Source: CAYLHS01 sp964383535
Lineage (GTDB): Bacteria > Actinomycetota > Acidimicrobiia > Spongiisociales > UBA4744
Assembly: GCA_964383535.1 (NCBI GenBank)
Contig: CAYLHS010000029.1
Span: 1-24,534 of the forward strand
Length of the DNA: 24,534 nucleotides
Direction of reading: 5' to 3'
Shown here: one piece after another, positions 7,635 through 14,685 of the stretch
How positions within the stretch are numbered: the first letter of the stretch is position 1
How the letters are laid out: the number at the start of each line of letters is the position of its first letter
Translations under genes and position numbers: made by a program
The notes under the pieces: model-generated
Databases searched by the model: none
The model's input: only the letters and a program-made list of their open reading frames with translations
What the model was told of the DNA's origin: nothing

Positions 7635-8021
7635 TCAGCCTTCCAGCGCCAGCCCGACGGCACGGAGCTGAACTCCCACCCGTGCGAGCACTTCCCGCAC
7701 GTTGAAGGGCTTTCGGACGAAGTCGACGGCACCAAGCTCGAGGCAGGCGACGATGTCTTCCTGGTCGGTGAGACCCGAGATCATGATGACAGGGAGCCGA
7801 ACGCCCTCCTCACTCCACCGTTGAAGGACCTCGGCGCCAAGCAGGCCGGGCATCACCTGATCGAGCAACGCAATGTCGAAATCGTGCTCTTTGCCCGCTT
7901 CGAAGGCATCGAGGCCGTCATACGCAGCGATCACCTCTGCGCCTGATGCTTCGAGGCTCCGGCAAACGAGCGTCGACACGACGCGATCGTCTTCGGCTAC
8001 CAGGATTCTCGGTGGACGCAT
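7635..8021 (-). CDS. Single-domain response regulator (CheY-like receiver)
   Basis: A 128-residue stand-alone receiver domain with no output domain. All phosphorylation residues are visible: acidic pair Asp11-Asp12 in LVAEDD, phosphoacceptor Asp54 in ALLDQVMPG, Ser82 in MISG, and Lys104 in RKPF. Such proteins relay a signal by binding a partner or a phosphotransfer protein. No histidine kinase lies nearby. It sits 63 bases before the HEAT gene on the same strand, so a likely partner is the HEAT or glycosyltransferase protein. ATG 8021 fits the domain start, but no ribosome binding site precedes it closely; a good AAGGAG lies at 8049-8044, 22 bases upstream, and would suit an in-frame CTG at 8036. 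Confidence 0.92.
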   Translation of the reverse strand: MRPPRILVAEDDRVVSTLVCRSLEASGAEVIAAYDGLDAFEAGKEHDFDIALLDQVMPGLLGAEVLQRWSEEGVRLPVIMISGLTDQEDIVACLELGAVDFVRKPFNVREVLARVGVQLRAVGLALEG

Positions 8022-8058
8022 GTGTGAAACGGGCAGGACGGTTCTCCTTGCTTGAGTG

Positions 8059-8229
8059 TCACAGCGGAGGTTCGGTGCGGGCCGACAGCACCCATTTGCT
8101 CTCGAACCGCTGTGTGGACGGCAACGCGGCTGCGAGTTCCTCCTCTGCAAGGACTTGTTGCACAACGGCCGCTATCGCGGCCGCTTCGAGAGGCCCTGCT
8201 CCGCCTGCGATGTCGAGGTCAGTGTTCAT
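8059..8229 (-). CDS. Short acyl-CoA carboxylase epsilon-like subunit
   Basis: A 56-residue reading frame, below most gene-calling limits. The product starts MNTDLDIAGG, has a helical stretch rich in Ala and Glu (residues 14-36, including AAVVQQVLAEEELAAAL) and ends with SKWVLSARTEPP. Size, the helix, and the Trp-Arg tail fit actinobacterial epsilon subunits, which bind the carboxyltransferase beta subunit and stimulate acetyl-/propionyl-CoA carboxylases. ATG 8229 lies inside the mce 3' end, overlapping by 11 bases, which argues for translational coupling. Context fits: propionyl-CoA carboxylase makes methylmalonyl-CoA, the substrate of the epimerase just upstream. Similarity was judged by eye; another small propionate-pathway protein is possible. 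Confidence 0.6.
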   Translation of the reverse strand: MNTDLDIAGGAGPLEAAAIAAVVQQVLAEEELAAALPSTQRFESKWVLSARTEPPL

Positions 8230-8629
8230 CGATCTCTACCAACTCAATGAGCGTACCGGCAAGCGTCGCCGGATGCACGAACGCGATGCGATGACCACCA
8301 CCGCCGATACGGGGTTCTTCGTCGATGAGTCTGGCACCGCTGGACTTCAGATGCTCTAGTGCGTCGTCGATCGACGTGACAGCGATGGCGACGTGATGGA
8401 GCCCTTCCCCGCGTCGCTGGAGGAATCGACCAACCGGACTGTCCTCCGAGAGCGGCGACAGAAGCTGCAGATTTGATCCCCCGACGGGGATCATCGCCTC
8501 CTCGACGCCCTGTTCTCCCACCACCTCGCGGGAAATGGGTTCGACACCGAACAGTGTCCGGAAACTCGCGATGGTCCCGTCGAGATCGTCGACGGCAAGG
8601 GCAACATGATCGAGGTTGTACGCCTTCAC
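8219..8629 (-). CDS. mce: Methylmalonyl-CoA epimerase
   Basis: Interconverts (R)- and (S)-methylmalonyl-CoA, linking propionyl-CoA to succinyl-CoA. The 136-residue product is a vicinal-oxygen-chelate protein with two beta-alpha-beta-beta-beta modules. Visible: DHVALAVDDLDGTIASFRTL at the N-terminus with metal ligand His8, a loop ending in SNLQLLSP, the second-module GEGLHHVAIAV, and C-terminal LAGTLIELVE with the final glutamate ligand. The length is typical. The start is GTG 8629; TAGGCT at 8642-8637 ends seven bases before it, fitting leaderless transcription. The gene heads a probable operon with the epsilon-like, receiver, HEAT and glycosyltransferase genes. Confidence 0.94.
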   Translation of the reverse strand: MKAYNLDHVALAVDDLDGTIASFRTLFGVEPISREVVGEQGVEEAMIPVGGSNLQLLSPLSEDSPVGRFLQRRGEGLHHVAIAVTSIDDALEHLKSSGARLIDEEPRIGGGGHRIAFVHPATLAGTLIELVEIDEH

Positions 8630-8636
8630 GGCGCGC

Positions 8637-8682
8637 AGCCTACCTGGAGTACGATTCGATGGCAGCCAACAAGGAGCCTGGA
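8637..8682. promoter_or_regulatory. Back-to-back divergent promoters for mce and thiolase
   Basis: On the minus strand TAGGCT (8642-8637) is seven bases from the mce GTG. On the plus strand TACGAT (8650-8655) would start transcription near 8662, before the thiolase ribosome binding site AAGGAG (8671-8676) and ATG 8683. The two -10 boxes are only seven bases apart, so each polymerase footprint covers the other promoter. -35 boxes are not convincing on either side. Confidence 0.45.
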
Positions 8683-9867
8683 ATGGGTGCCGTGATCACG
8701 GGAATCGCCAGAACGCCACAGGGGAGATTCGCAGGAGCACTCAAGCCCCTCAGGGCGGTTCAGCTTGGGAGCGTCGCCATGAGAGGTGCGATCGATCGAT
8801 CGGGAATCGCCCCCGATCGCATAGACGAGGTGATCTTCGGACAGGTGCTGCTCGCCGGGGAAGGCCAGATCACCCCAAGGCAGGCTGCTGCGCAGGCGGG
8901 AGTGCCGATGACGGCCCCATCTACGCTGATCAACAAGGTGTGCCTCTCTGGCATGGCGGCGATCGCCATGGCGGATCGGTCGATTCGGCTTGGTGAGTCG
9001 ACGTTCGTCCTCGCCGGCGGCATGGAGTCCATGACCAACACGCCATTCATCGCGCCGGATGTGCGTTGGGGTGCACGCATGGGCGACACGAAGCTCGTCG
9101 ACGCGATGCTGCACGACGGCCTTTGGTGCAGCTTCGACCACTGCATCATGGGGGAGTCGTCGGATGCCAAGAGCACCGAGTTGGGGATCAGCCGCGAGGA
9201 GCAGGACGAGTGGGCGGTAGCGAGCCACCAGCGTGCGGCCGCAGCGACCGATTCGGGGGCGTTCGACGGCGAGATCGTTCCGGTGGAGGTGCCTCAGCGC
9301 AAGGCCGAGCCGATCGTCGTCACCGAAGACGAGGGGATCCGCAGGGACGTCACCATAGAGGGACTTGCGAAGCTCCGGCCGGCGTTCACACCCGGCGGGA
9401 CGACTACCGCAGGAAACGCGTCGCAGATCTCTGACGGTGCAGCGGCGCTCGTCGTCGCGAACCGGTCGGCCGCCGAGGCCGCCGGCCTCCCGATCCTCGC
9501 TGAGATCCTTGCGTATGGACAGATCGGAGGGCGCGACGCCTCTCTCCACGAGCGGCCGGCGGAAGCCCTCTCCGTGGCACTGAAGAACGCGGGGCTCGGC
9601 ATCGACGACCTCGACTTGGTGGAGATCAACGAAGCGTTTGCCTCAGTCGCGATCTGGTCGGCTCGCATGCTCGGTCTCGATCATGCGACCGTCAACGTCA
9701 ACGGAGGCGCGGTCGCGCTCGGTCATCCACTTGGAGCAACCGGCGCACGTATCACGGTCACCATGATCAATGCCCTTCGTTCTCGGGGAGGCGGGATTGG
9801 TGCTGCCACACTCTGCGGTGGTGGTGGACAAGGAGACGCTCTTATCATGAGGGTCTTCCCGTCATGA
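8683..9867 (+). CDS. Acetyl-CoA acetyltransferase (thiolase)
   Basis: A 394-residue thiolase joining or cleaving acetyl-CoA units (acetoacetyl-CoA or longer 3-ketoacyl-CoA). Catalytic residues are all visible: nucleophile Cys87 in NKVCLSGMAA, the NEAFA motif, His in GHPLGATGAR, and the second Cys in TLCGGGGQGDA near the C-terminus. ATG 8683 was chosen because AAGGAG lies six bases before it; an in-frame ATG at 8659 would overlap the inferred transcription start. The C-terminal part of the gene is normal and ends in ATGA, shared with the glpX start. Biosynthetic versus degradative role cannot be decided from sequence. Confidence 0.93.
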   Translation: MGAVITGIARTPQGRFAGALKPLRAVQLGSVAMRGAIDRSGIAPDRIDEVIFGQVLLAGEGQITPRQAAAQAGVPMTAPSTLINKVCLSGMAAIAMADRSIRLGESTFVLAGGMESMTNTPFIAPDVRWGARMGDTKLVDAMLHDGLWCSFDHCIMGESSDAKSTELGISREEQDEWAVASHQRAAAATDSGAFDGEIVPVEVPQRKAEPIVVTEDEGIRRDVTIEGLAKLRPAFTPGGTTTAGNASQISDGAAALVVANRSAAEAAGLPILAEILAYGQIGGRDASLHERPAEALSVALKNAGLGIDDLDLVEINEAFASVAIWSARMLGLDHATVNVNGGAVALGHPLGATGARITVTMINALRSRGGGIGAATLCGGGGQGDALIMRVFPS

Positions 9868-10850
9868 CCGAAGCTCCAGATCACAACCTCGCCCTCGACC
9901 TCGTTCGTGTCACCGAGGTGGCAGCCATGGCCGCCGCTCGCTGGCAGGGACGCGGCGACAAGGACCGTGTCGATCAGGCGGCAGTCGACGGCATGCGAGC
10001 GGTGCTGTCGACCGTCGCGATCACCGGAACGATCGTCATCGGAGAGGGAGAGAAGGACAACGCCCCGATGTTGTTCAACGGCGAGAAGGTGGGCTCCGGA
10101 GTTGGGCTCGAGGTGGACGTAGCCGTCGACCCGGTCGACGGCACACGTCTCACCGCCGGTGGCATGCCCGGCGCGTTGGCGGTGATCGCTATGGCCGAGG
10201 CCGGCTCGATGTACGCGCCTGGCAGCCTCGTATACATGGACAAGATCGCCGTCGGACCTCGTGCCGCCGGCACCATCGATCTCGACGCACCGGTTGCCCA
10301 CAATCTTCGCCAGATCGCAAATGCACTCGCCAAGGACGTCAACGACCTGACGGTCATCATCTTGGATCGCCCCCGCAACTTGCGATACGTCGACGCGGTT
10401 CGTGAAGCGGGTGCCCGGATCAGGCTCATCACCGACGGCGATGTGTCGGCCGCGATCGCGACCGCCGAGGAGGATTCCGGCATCGACGTACTCATCGGGA
10501 TCGGTGGTTCTCCGGAAGCGGTCATCGCCGCCGGGGCGCTCACATGCCTCGGCGGGGAGATTCAGTGCAGACTGTGGCCGAGGGACGAATCGGAGAGGGT
10601 CTACGCGCTCGAGAATGGACTCGACATCTCCAGCGTGCTGACCACGAGGGATCTCGTGAACTCCGACAATGCGTTCTTCGCCGCCACGGGCGTGACCGAC
10701 GGCGAGCTCCTCGATGGTGTCCACTTCTACGCCGATGGAGCCACGACCCACTCGGTCGTGATGCGCTCGAAGACCGGCGCCGTTCGGTACGTGAAGACCG
10801 ACCACAACCTGGCCAAGTTGGAGAAGCTGAGCAGAGTCCCATTGAGCTAG
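9864..10850 (+). CDS. glpX: Class II fructose-1,6-bisphosphatase
   Basis: Hydrolyses fructose 1,6-bisphosphate to fructose 6-phosphate in gluconeogenesis. The 328-residue product carries the class II (GlpX) signatures: IGEGEKDNAPML (residues 59-70), DPVDGTRLTAGGMPGALAV (89-107) with metal-binding aspartates, LYxDRPRN-like ILDRPRN, LITDGDVSAAI, GIGGSPEAVI and YADGATTHSVVMRS. Actinobacteria commonly have only this class of the enzyme. It starts at ATG 9864, overlapping the thiolase stop by four bases, so the two are co-translated. The stop is 12 bases from the stop of the converging HAD gene; I see no clear terminator between them. Confidence 0.96.
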   Translation: MTEAPDHNLALDLVRVTEVAAMAAARWQGRGDKDRVDQAAVDGMRAVLSTVAITGTIVIGEGEKDNAPMLFNGEKVGSGVGLEVDVAVDPVDGTRLTAGGMPGALAVIAMAEAGSMYAPGSLVYMDKIAVGPRAAGTIDLDAPVAHNLRQIANALAKDVNDLTVIILDRPRNLRYVDAVREAGARIRLITDGDVSAAIATAEEDSGIDVLIGIGGSPEAVIAAGALTCLGGEIQCRLWPRDESERVYALENGLDISSVLTTRDLVNSDNAFFAATGVTDGELLDGVHFYADGATTHSVVMRSKTGAVRYVKTDHNLAKLEKLSRVPLS

Positions 10851-10862
10851 GCAGAGCCCGCG

Positions 10863-11501
10863 CTAGATCACTCCCCCGGCCCTTAGGGCCCCCATCAGGC
10901 TCGAGGAAGTCGGCACACCTGCCTGTCGGATCTGCTCGCGCGGGAAGGTCCCTCGGTCATACATGACGCAACGGGTTCCTGCGGCCCGAGCAGCGGCGAT
11001 GTCGTCCAGAGCATCACCGATGATCACAACGCCCTTCTTCGGCACACCCAAGGCCTCGATGTGGTCTTCGAGTGATGCCTGTTTCTGTACCCCTCTGACG
11101 CCTCTGAGGCCGTCCACTCGACGCATGAATCGGTCGACTCCAAACGCCGATGCCATGTTCACGAGGTCATCGTGGAGCAACATCGAGAGCAACGACTGAG
11201 TGTGCCCCGCAGCGTCGACTGCTTGAAGGGCTTTGGTCGCGTCCGGTGCGAGCGAGACGTCTGGAAGCTGCGACCGGTAGGCGTCGTGGAACAGCCGATC
11301 GATGAGGTTCCACTCGTCGTCGGGAACGGCCCTCCCCAACAGCGACTCGTAGAAACGACGTACGGGGCGCTGGTAGTGCGCCCCGTACGTGGCTACGGAG
11401 ATCGGGGATTTACCCAGCTCTCCCAGTGTTGCGTTGACAGCGGCAATCACCTGGTCGAGATCATCGAGCAGCGTGCCATTCCAATCCCAGACGACGTGCA
11501 C
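10863..11501 (-). CDS. HAD-family hydrolase, phosphoglycolate phosphatase-like, with D-x-N motif
   Basis: A 212-residue haloacid dehalogenase-superfamily protein with an alpha-helical cap (about residues 15-85). Visible: motif I WDWNGTLLDD (Asp6 nucleophile, Asn8), motif II serine in LLSMLLHDD, motif III lysine in GVQKQASL, and motif IV IIGDALDDIAAA. The usual second aspartate of motif I (DxDGT), the general acid/base of phosphatases, is Asn here, so phosphoglycolate phosphatase activity should not be assumed. The start is GTG 11501, only 10 bases after the HU stop, with a weak ribosome binding site; it is probably transcribed with the HU gene. Confidence 0.85.
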   Translation of the reverse strand: MHVVWDWNGTLLDDLDQVIAAVNATLGELGKSPISVATYGAHYQRPVRRFYESLLGRAVPDDEWNLIDRLFHDAYRSQLPDVSLAPDATKALQAVDAAGHTQSLLSMLLHDDLVNMASAFGVDRFMRRVDGLRGVRGVQKQASLEDHIEALGVPKKGVVIIGDALDDIAAARAAGTRCVMYDRGTFPREQIRQAGVPTSSSLMGALRAGGVI

Positions 11502-11511
11502 CGCCTATTGA

Positions 11512-11805
11512 CTACTCCGCGACGCGACGGCGGAGGCCGGTGGCCGGCTTGAAGAAGGCGTACTTGGTGGCGGCGATGGTGATCTCTTCACCTGTGGCGG
11601 GGTTGTGCCCCTTGCGGGCAGAGCGACTCCGAGTGCCGAACTTGCCGAAACCGGCGATCTCGACCTTGCGGCCCGCATCCAGCTCGACGGCAATGATGCC
11701 CTCACCTGGCTTCGTCGAGAAGACCTCTTCGATCACCTCTGCAGCCTTGGTCTTTGTCAGACCGGTCTTCTTGGCCAGCTTCTCGGCCATCTCTTTCTTG
11801 TTCAC
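11512..11805 (-). CDS. HU-family DNA-binding protein
   Basis: A 97-residue histone-like protein that bends and compacts DNA as a dimer. Visible: the N-terminal helices NKKEMAEKLAKKTGLTKTKA, core VEIAGFGKFGTRSRSARKG, and the DNA-intercalating arm with the conserved proline in HNPATGEEI, then the C-terminal helix. It has no Lys/Ala-rich tail of the mycobacterial HupB type. The start is GTG 11805, with GGGAG five bases upstream; the in-frame ORF further upstream is not family-like. The 106-base gap to recR (11806-11911) holds its control region, but I see no clear -10 box there. Confidence 0.95.
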   Translation of the reverse strand: MNKKEMAEKLAKKTGLTKTKAAEVIEEVFSTKPGEGIIAVELDAGRKVEIAGFGKFGTRSRSARKGHNPATGEEITIAATKYAFFKPATGLRRRVAE

Positions 11806-11911
11806 GAGTTCTCCCTCGTTCACGCGCCGCTCGTTTCGGGCGCTCGTACAGCTGATCGTCGCGTCCGACGACACCGAGAATCTACCCGTTTCCCCCTGCT
11901 TTGTGGGGGAT

Positions 11912-12508
11912 TCAGAGCATTTCGCGCCGACCGATGAGCGCCCGGCCGAGCGTCAGCTCGTCTGCGTAGTCCAGATCACCACCTACGGGGAGGCCACTCG
12001 CGAGCCGCGTGACACGGACACCGAGTGCCTTGAGTTCCCGCGCGAGGTACATCGCGGTGGTGTCGCCCTCGACGGTGGGGTTGGTGGCGACGATCACTTC
12101 TTCGACTCCTTCCGTAGGAGCTCGTTCCAGCAACTCCGCGATGTGAAGCTGCGACACGCCGATCCCGGAGATCGGCGACAGTGCTCCGCCGAGCACGTGA
12201 TAGCGACCTCGGAATTCCTGCGTCCTCTCGATCACCACGATGTCCTGGGGTCTCTCGACGACGCACAACACCGACGGATCTCGTTTCGTATCCTGGCAAA
12301 TCGCGCACTCCTCGCCTGCCGCCACGTTGAAGCATCGCCTGCACGCATGCACCTGTGCTCGCATGTCGATGATCGAGTGGGCGAGGCGCTGGGCGTCTGC
12401 TTCTTCGGTCGCCATCAGATGGAAGGCGAGACGTTGGGCCGACTTCCTTCCGATCCCCGGAAGCCGGGCGAGCTCGTCGATGACGCGTTGGACAGGGCCG
12501 GCGAACAT
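11912..12508 (-). CDS. recR: Recombination mediator protein RecR
   Basis: Works with RecF and RecO to load RecA on gapped DNA. The 198-residue product has the full RecR plan: helix-hairpin-helix ELARLPGIGRKSAQRLAFHL (residues 12-31), a C4 zinc finger (Cys56, Cys59, Cys68, Cys71), a Toprim domain starting LCVVERPQDIVVIE (81-94) through NPTVEGDTTAMYLAREL, and the C-terminal LASGLPVGGDLDYADELTLGRAL segment cut by family convention. ATG 12508 shares one base with the ybaB stop (TGATG), a standard coupled junction. Confidence 0.98.
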   Translation of the reverse strand: MFAGPVQRVIDELARLPGIGRKSAQRLAFHLMATEEADAQRLAHSIIDMRAQVHACRRCFNVAAGEECAICQDTKRDPSVLCVVERPQDIVVIERTQEFRGRYHVLGGALSPISGIGVSQLHIAELLERAPTEGVEEVIVATNPTVEGDTTAMYLARELKALGVRVTRLASGLPVGGDLDYADELTLGRALIGRREML

Positions 12509-12831
12509 CAGCCGAACAGGTTGCCCAAGCCGCCGCCGGTGACATCCCCCATCTGCTCCTGCGCGGCTCCGGAGGCCGCTTCGAGGGCCTGATTCACGGC
12601 AGCTACGACAAGATCACCGAGCATCTCGGCGTCGTCGGGATCGATCACCGCGGGGTCGATGTCCACCGACACCACCGAGCCCCCTCCCGTCACCTTCGCC
12701 TTGACTACTCCGCCACCCGCGGTTCCCTCATACTCCGTCTCGGCGAGCCGCTGCTGTACGACGGCCATCTGCTCCTGCATCTGTTGCGCCTGCTGAAGGA
12801 GCTTGCGCATGTCCTGTGGTCGCATTCCCAT
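12508..12831 (-). CDS. YbaB/EbfC nucleoid-associated protein
   Basis: A 107-residue DNA-binding protein normally encoded between dnaX and recR, as here. Visible: N-terminal helix rich in Gln and Met (MRKLLQQAQQMQEQMAVVQQ), the central beta sheet GGGVVKAKVTGGGSVVSVDIDPAVIDPDD, the C-terminal helix DLVVAAVNQALEAA, and a Gly-rich flexible tail. ATG 12831 lies seven bases after a TACCCT -10 box and has no ribosome binding site; the in-frame ATG six bases downstream (12825) is an alternative start. Confidence 0.96.
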   Translation of the reverse strand: MGMRPQDMRKLLQQAQQMQEQMAVVQQRLAETEYEGTAGGGVVKAKVTGGGSVVSVDIDPAVIDPDDAEMLGDLVVAAVNQALEAASGAAQEQMGDVTGGGLGNLFG

Positions 12832-12838
12832 GCGTACC

Positions 12839-12844
12839 AGGGTA
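12839..12844 (-). promoter_or_regulatory. -10 box TACCCT (extended, TGA-TACCCT) for leaderless ybaB-recR
   Basis: On the minus strand TACCCT directly follows the dnaX stop TGA (12847-12845), which also supplies the TGN of an extended -10. Seven bases separate it from ybaB ATG 12831. This would give ybaB-recR their own leaderless transcript besides read-through from dnaX. Confidence 0.5.
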
Positions 12845-14593
12845 TCAGGGCAGGTCGTCGATCACTTGACCACCGAGGAGCCCTTCGACGAGCGCCGCCG
12901 GGTCGGTTGCGGGCGATCCTTCCTCTAGTTCGCGTCTGTCCGGCGCTCTGTCCTCACCACCATCCTCTTGCGGCGCGCTCGCGGATCGGAACACGACATG
13001 AACGGAACCGCCAAGCAGCTCGGAGGCTCGGTCGGCGACGATTCTCGCGATAGCGGGATCATCGTTGATCTGCGCCAAGTGGAACGCAAGGTGTTCGGGG
13101 ATCACGAGCACGACCGTCGTTCCCTCGACATGCCCTGGACTCGCCTCTCTGAACATCGCGAGTCGTCTCGGTCCGAGTTCATCCCTCACCGAGCCGACGA
13201 GTGCCGGCCACACGGCCTCGAACTCCTCGATGGTCAGCGCGTCGAGCGACGGCGGCGGCTCGACCGGCCGGTCGGGTGGCGTCGCGTCGCCGGACGGAGC
13301 CGTGTTTCCGGCCGCCGGCTCGGGCTCCTTCGTCTGGGATCGCTTCTTCTCTGGCGCGTTCGTGTCTCCCGTTGGTGAGGCCCGAACCGGCTCTGTGCGG
13401 GGCTCAGGACTCACCTGTGGGTGAGGTTCTCTTGCCATGCGTTTGAGTGTCTGCTCCGCTTTGTCCAGCCGTACCCCGATCGAGGCAACATCGGGACTGG
13501 TCTCCGGTCGGGTCAACTTCAGCAGTGTCAACTCGAGCATCAGTCGATCCTCTCGACCTTCTCGCAGACGTACCAGGGCCTCGCCAAGCTGATCGATGGC
13601 GCGAAGCACTTCGGCCGGCGGCAGCGTCCTGGCCAATGTACGCCACGTCTCCAGAGTGGATTCGGGCTCGTCGACAACCTCGGCGAGGTTCGGCGCATAG
13701 TGGGCGAGGAACACCCCCCTGAACGACGCGATCGCCTCACCGACGAATCTGCGAAGGTCCACCCCCTCTGATGAAAGGGCGGCGACCAATTCCAGAGCGC
13801 CCTTCGCGTCCTGCTGGACGATCGCTGACGCCAGACTCGCGAACGCCTCGGAGTCGGCGAGCCCCAGTGCCTTGTTGACGCCGTCAACCGTCACATGCTG
13901 CTCGCCGAGGGCCGCGACCTGCTCCAGCAGACTCAGCGCATCTCGGACGGAACCGGTAGCCCTCCGCGCGATGGTCGTCAACGCGAGAGTGTCGGATTCG
14001 TACCCCTCGGCGTCGCCGATCCTCTTGAGCTCCGCGACGAGCACCTCCACCGGGACCTGTCTGAAGTCGAAACGCTGGGTCCTGCTCCGGATCGTGTCGA
14101 GCAGTTTGTACGGCTCGGTGGTTGCAAGAACGAAGTGGACGTGCTCGGGCGGCTCCTCGAGCGTCTTCAGGAGCGCATTCCCGGCAGCCTTCGAGAGCAT
14201 GTGCGCTTCGTCGAGAATGAACACCCGTCGTGCACCACCACCCCACGCGACGGTCGACACGCTGACTCGCATCTCCCTGATGTCCTCCACGCTGTTGTGG
14301 GAGGCGGCGTCGAGTTCGATCACATCCAGTGACGAGCCTTCGGCGATCGCAACGCACGACTCACACACACCGCACGGTTCGCCGTCGGGCGACCGATCAG
14401 GGCAGTTCAACGCCTTCGCGAGCACCCTCGCCGTGCTCGTCTTGCCCGTGCCACGAGGTCCGGCGAACAGGTAGGCGTGCGCAACCCGCCCCTCTGTGAC
14501 TTCCCTCGACAGCGTGCCCGTGACGTGATCTTGGCCGATGATTTCGGAGAATTGCTGGGGCCGGTAGGTGCGATAGATCGCCTGATACTCCAC
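12845..14593 (-). CDS. dnaX: DNA polymerase III subunits gamma and tau
   Basis: Clamp-loader ATPase of the replisome. The 582-residue product has a AAA+ domain with YRPQQFSEIIGQ (residues 10-21), Walker A GPRGTGKT (45-52), a zinc module (Cys64, Cys74, Cys77, Cys80), Walker B FILDEAH (125-131), sensor 1 ATTEPYKLL and the arginine-finger region IRSRTQRFDF (168-177; the last motif residue is Thr where many homologues have Cys). Then the collar domain (about 240-365), a Pro/Glu/Thr-rich linker (about 370-455) and a C-terminal domain from about 456. The start is GTG 14593, eight bases after a TACTAT -10 box. I did not find an obvious slippery sequence for a separate gamma form. Confidence 0.97.
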   Translation of the reverse strand: MEYQAIYRTYRPQQFSEIIGQDHVTGTLSREVTEGRVAHAYLFAGPRGTGKTSTARVLAKALNCPDRSPDGEPCGVCESCVAIAEGSSLDVIELDAASHNSVEDIREMRVSVSTVAWGGGARRVFILDEAHMLSKAAGNALLKTLEEPPEHVHFVLATTEPYKLLDTIRSRTQRFDFRQVPVEVLVAELKRIGDAEGYESDTLALTTIARRATGSVRDALSLLEQVAALGEQHVTVDGVNKALGLADSEAFASLASAIVQQDAKGALELVAALSSEGVDLRRFVGEAIASFRGVFLAHYAPNLAEVVDEPESTLETWRTLARTLPPAEVLRAIDQLGEALVRLREGREDRLMLELTLLKLTRPETSPDVASIGVRLDKAEQTLKRMAREPHPQVSPEPRTEPVRASPTGDTNAPEKKRSQTKEPEPAAGNTAPSGDATPPDRPVEPPPSLDALTIEEFEAVWPALVGSVRDELGPRRLAMFREASPGHVEGTTVVLVIPEHLAFHLAQINDDPAIARIVADRASELLGGSVHVVFRSASAPQEDGGEDRAPDRRELEEGSPATDPAALVEGLLGGQVIDDLP

Positions 14594-14601
14594 TGCGCGC
14601 G

Positions 14602-14607
14602 ATAGTA
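14602..14607 (-). promoter_or_regulatory. -10 box TACTAT for near-leaderless dnaX
   Basis: On the minus strand TACTAT (14607-14602) is followed by eight bases and the dnaX GTG start. There is no ribosome binding site in between, so the transcript is probably leaderless or nearly so. No clear -35 is seen. Confidence 0.45.
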
Positions 14608-14663
14608 GCGGGGGTGTGAGACAGGCGTCCCGGCGTGGTCAAGTACCCGGGCCCTCGGACCGA

Positions 14664-14681
14664 TACGCTATGTCACAGGAG
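14664..14681 (+). promoter_or_regulatory. Promoter and ribosome binding site of the ABC exporter operon
   Basis: TACGCT (14664-14669) fits a -10 box; transcription would start near 14676, leaving a leader of about ten bases that contains AGGAG (14677-14681), four bases before GTG 14686. This decides the start over the in-frame GTG at 14635, which lies upstream of the promoter. Confidence 0.4.
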
Positions 14682-14685
14682 TTCA

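Noticed and set aside
8473..8682. Upstream extension of the thiolase frame
   Set aside because: It is antisense to mce and lies upstream of the ribosome binding site that fits ATG 8683.
14594..14685. SRP RNA or tRNA next to dnaX
   Set aside because: These RNAs often neighbour dnaX, so I looked; the gap is 92 bases, holds promoters for both sides, and shows no tRNA arms or GGAA-loop helix.
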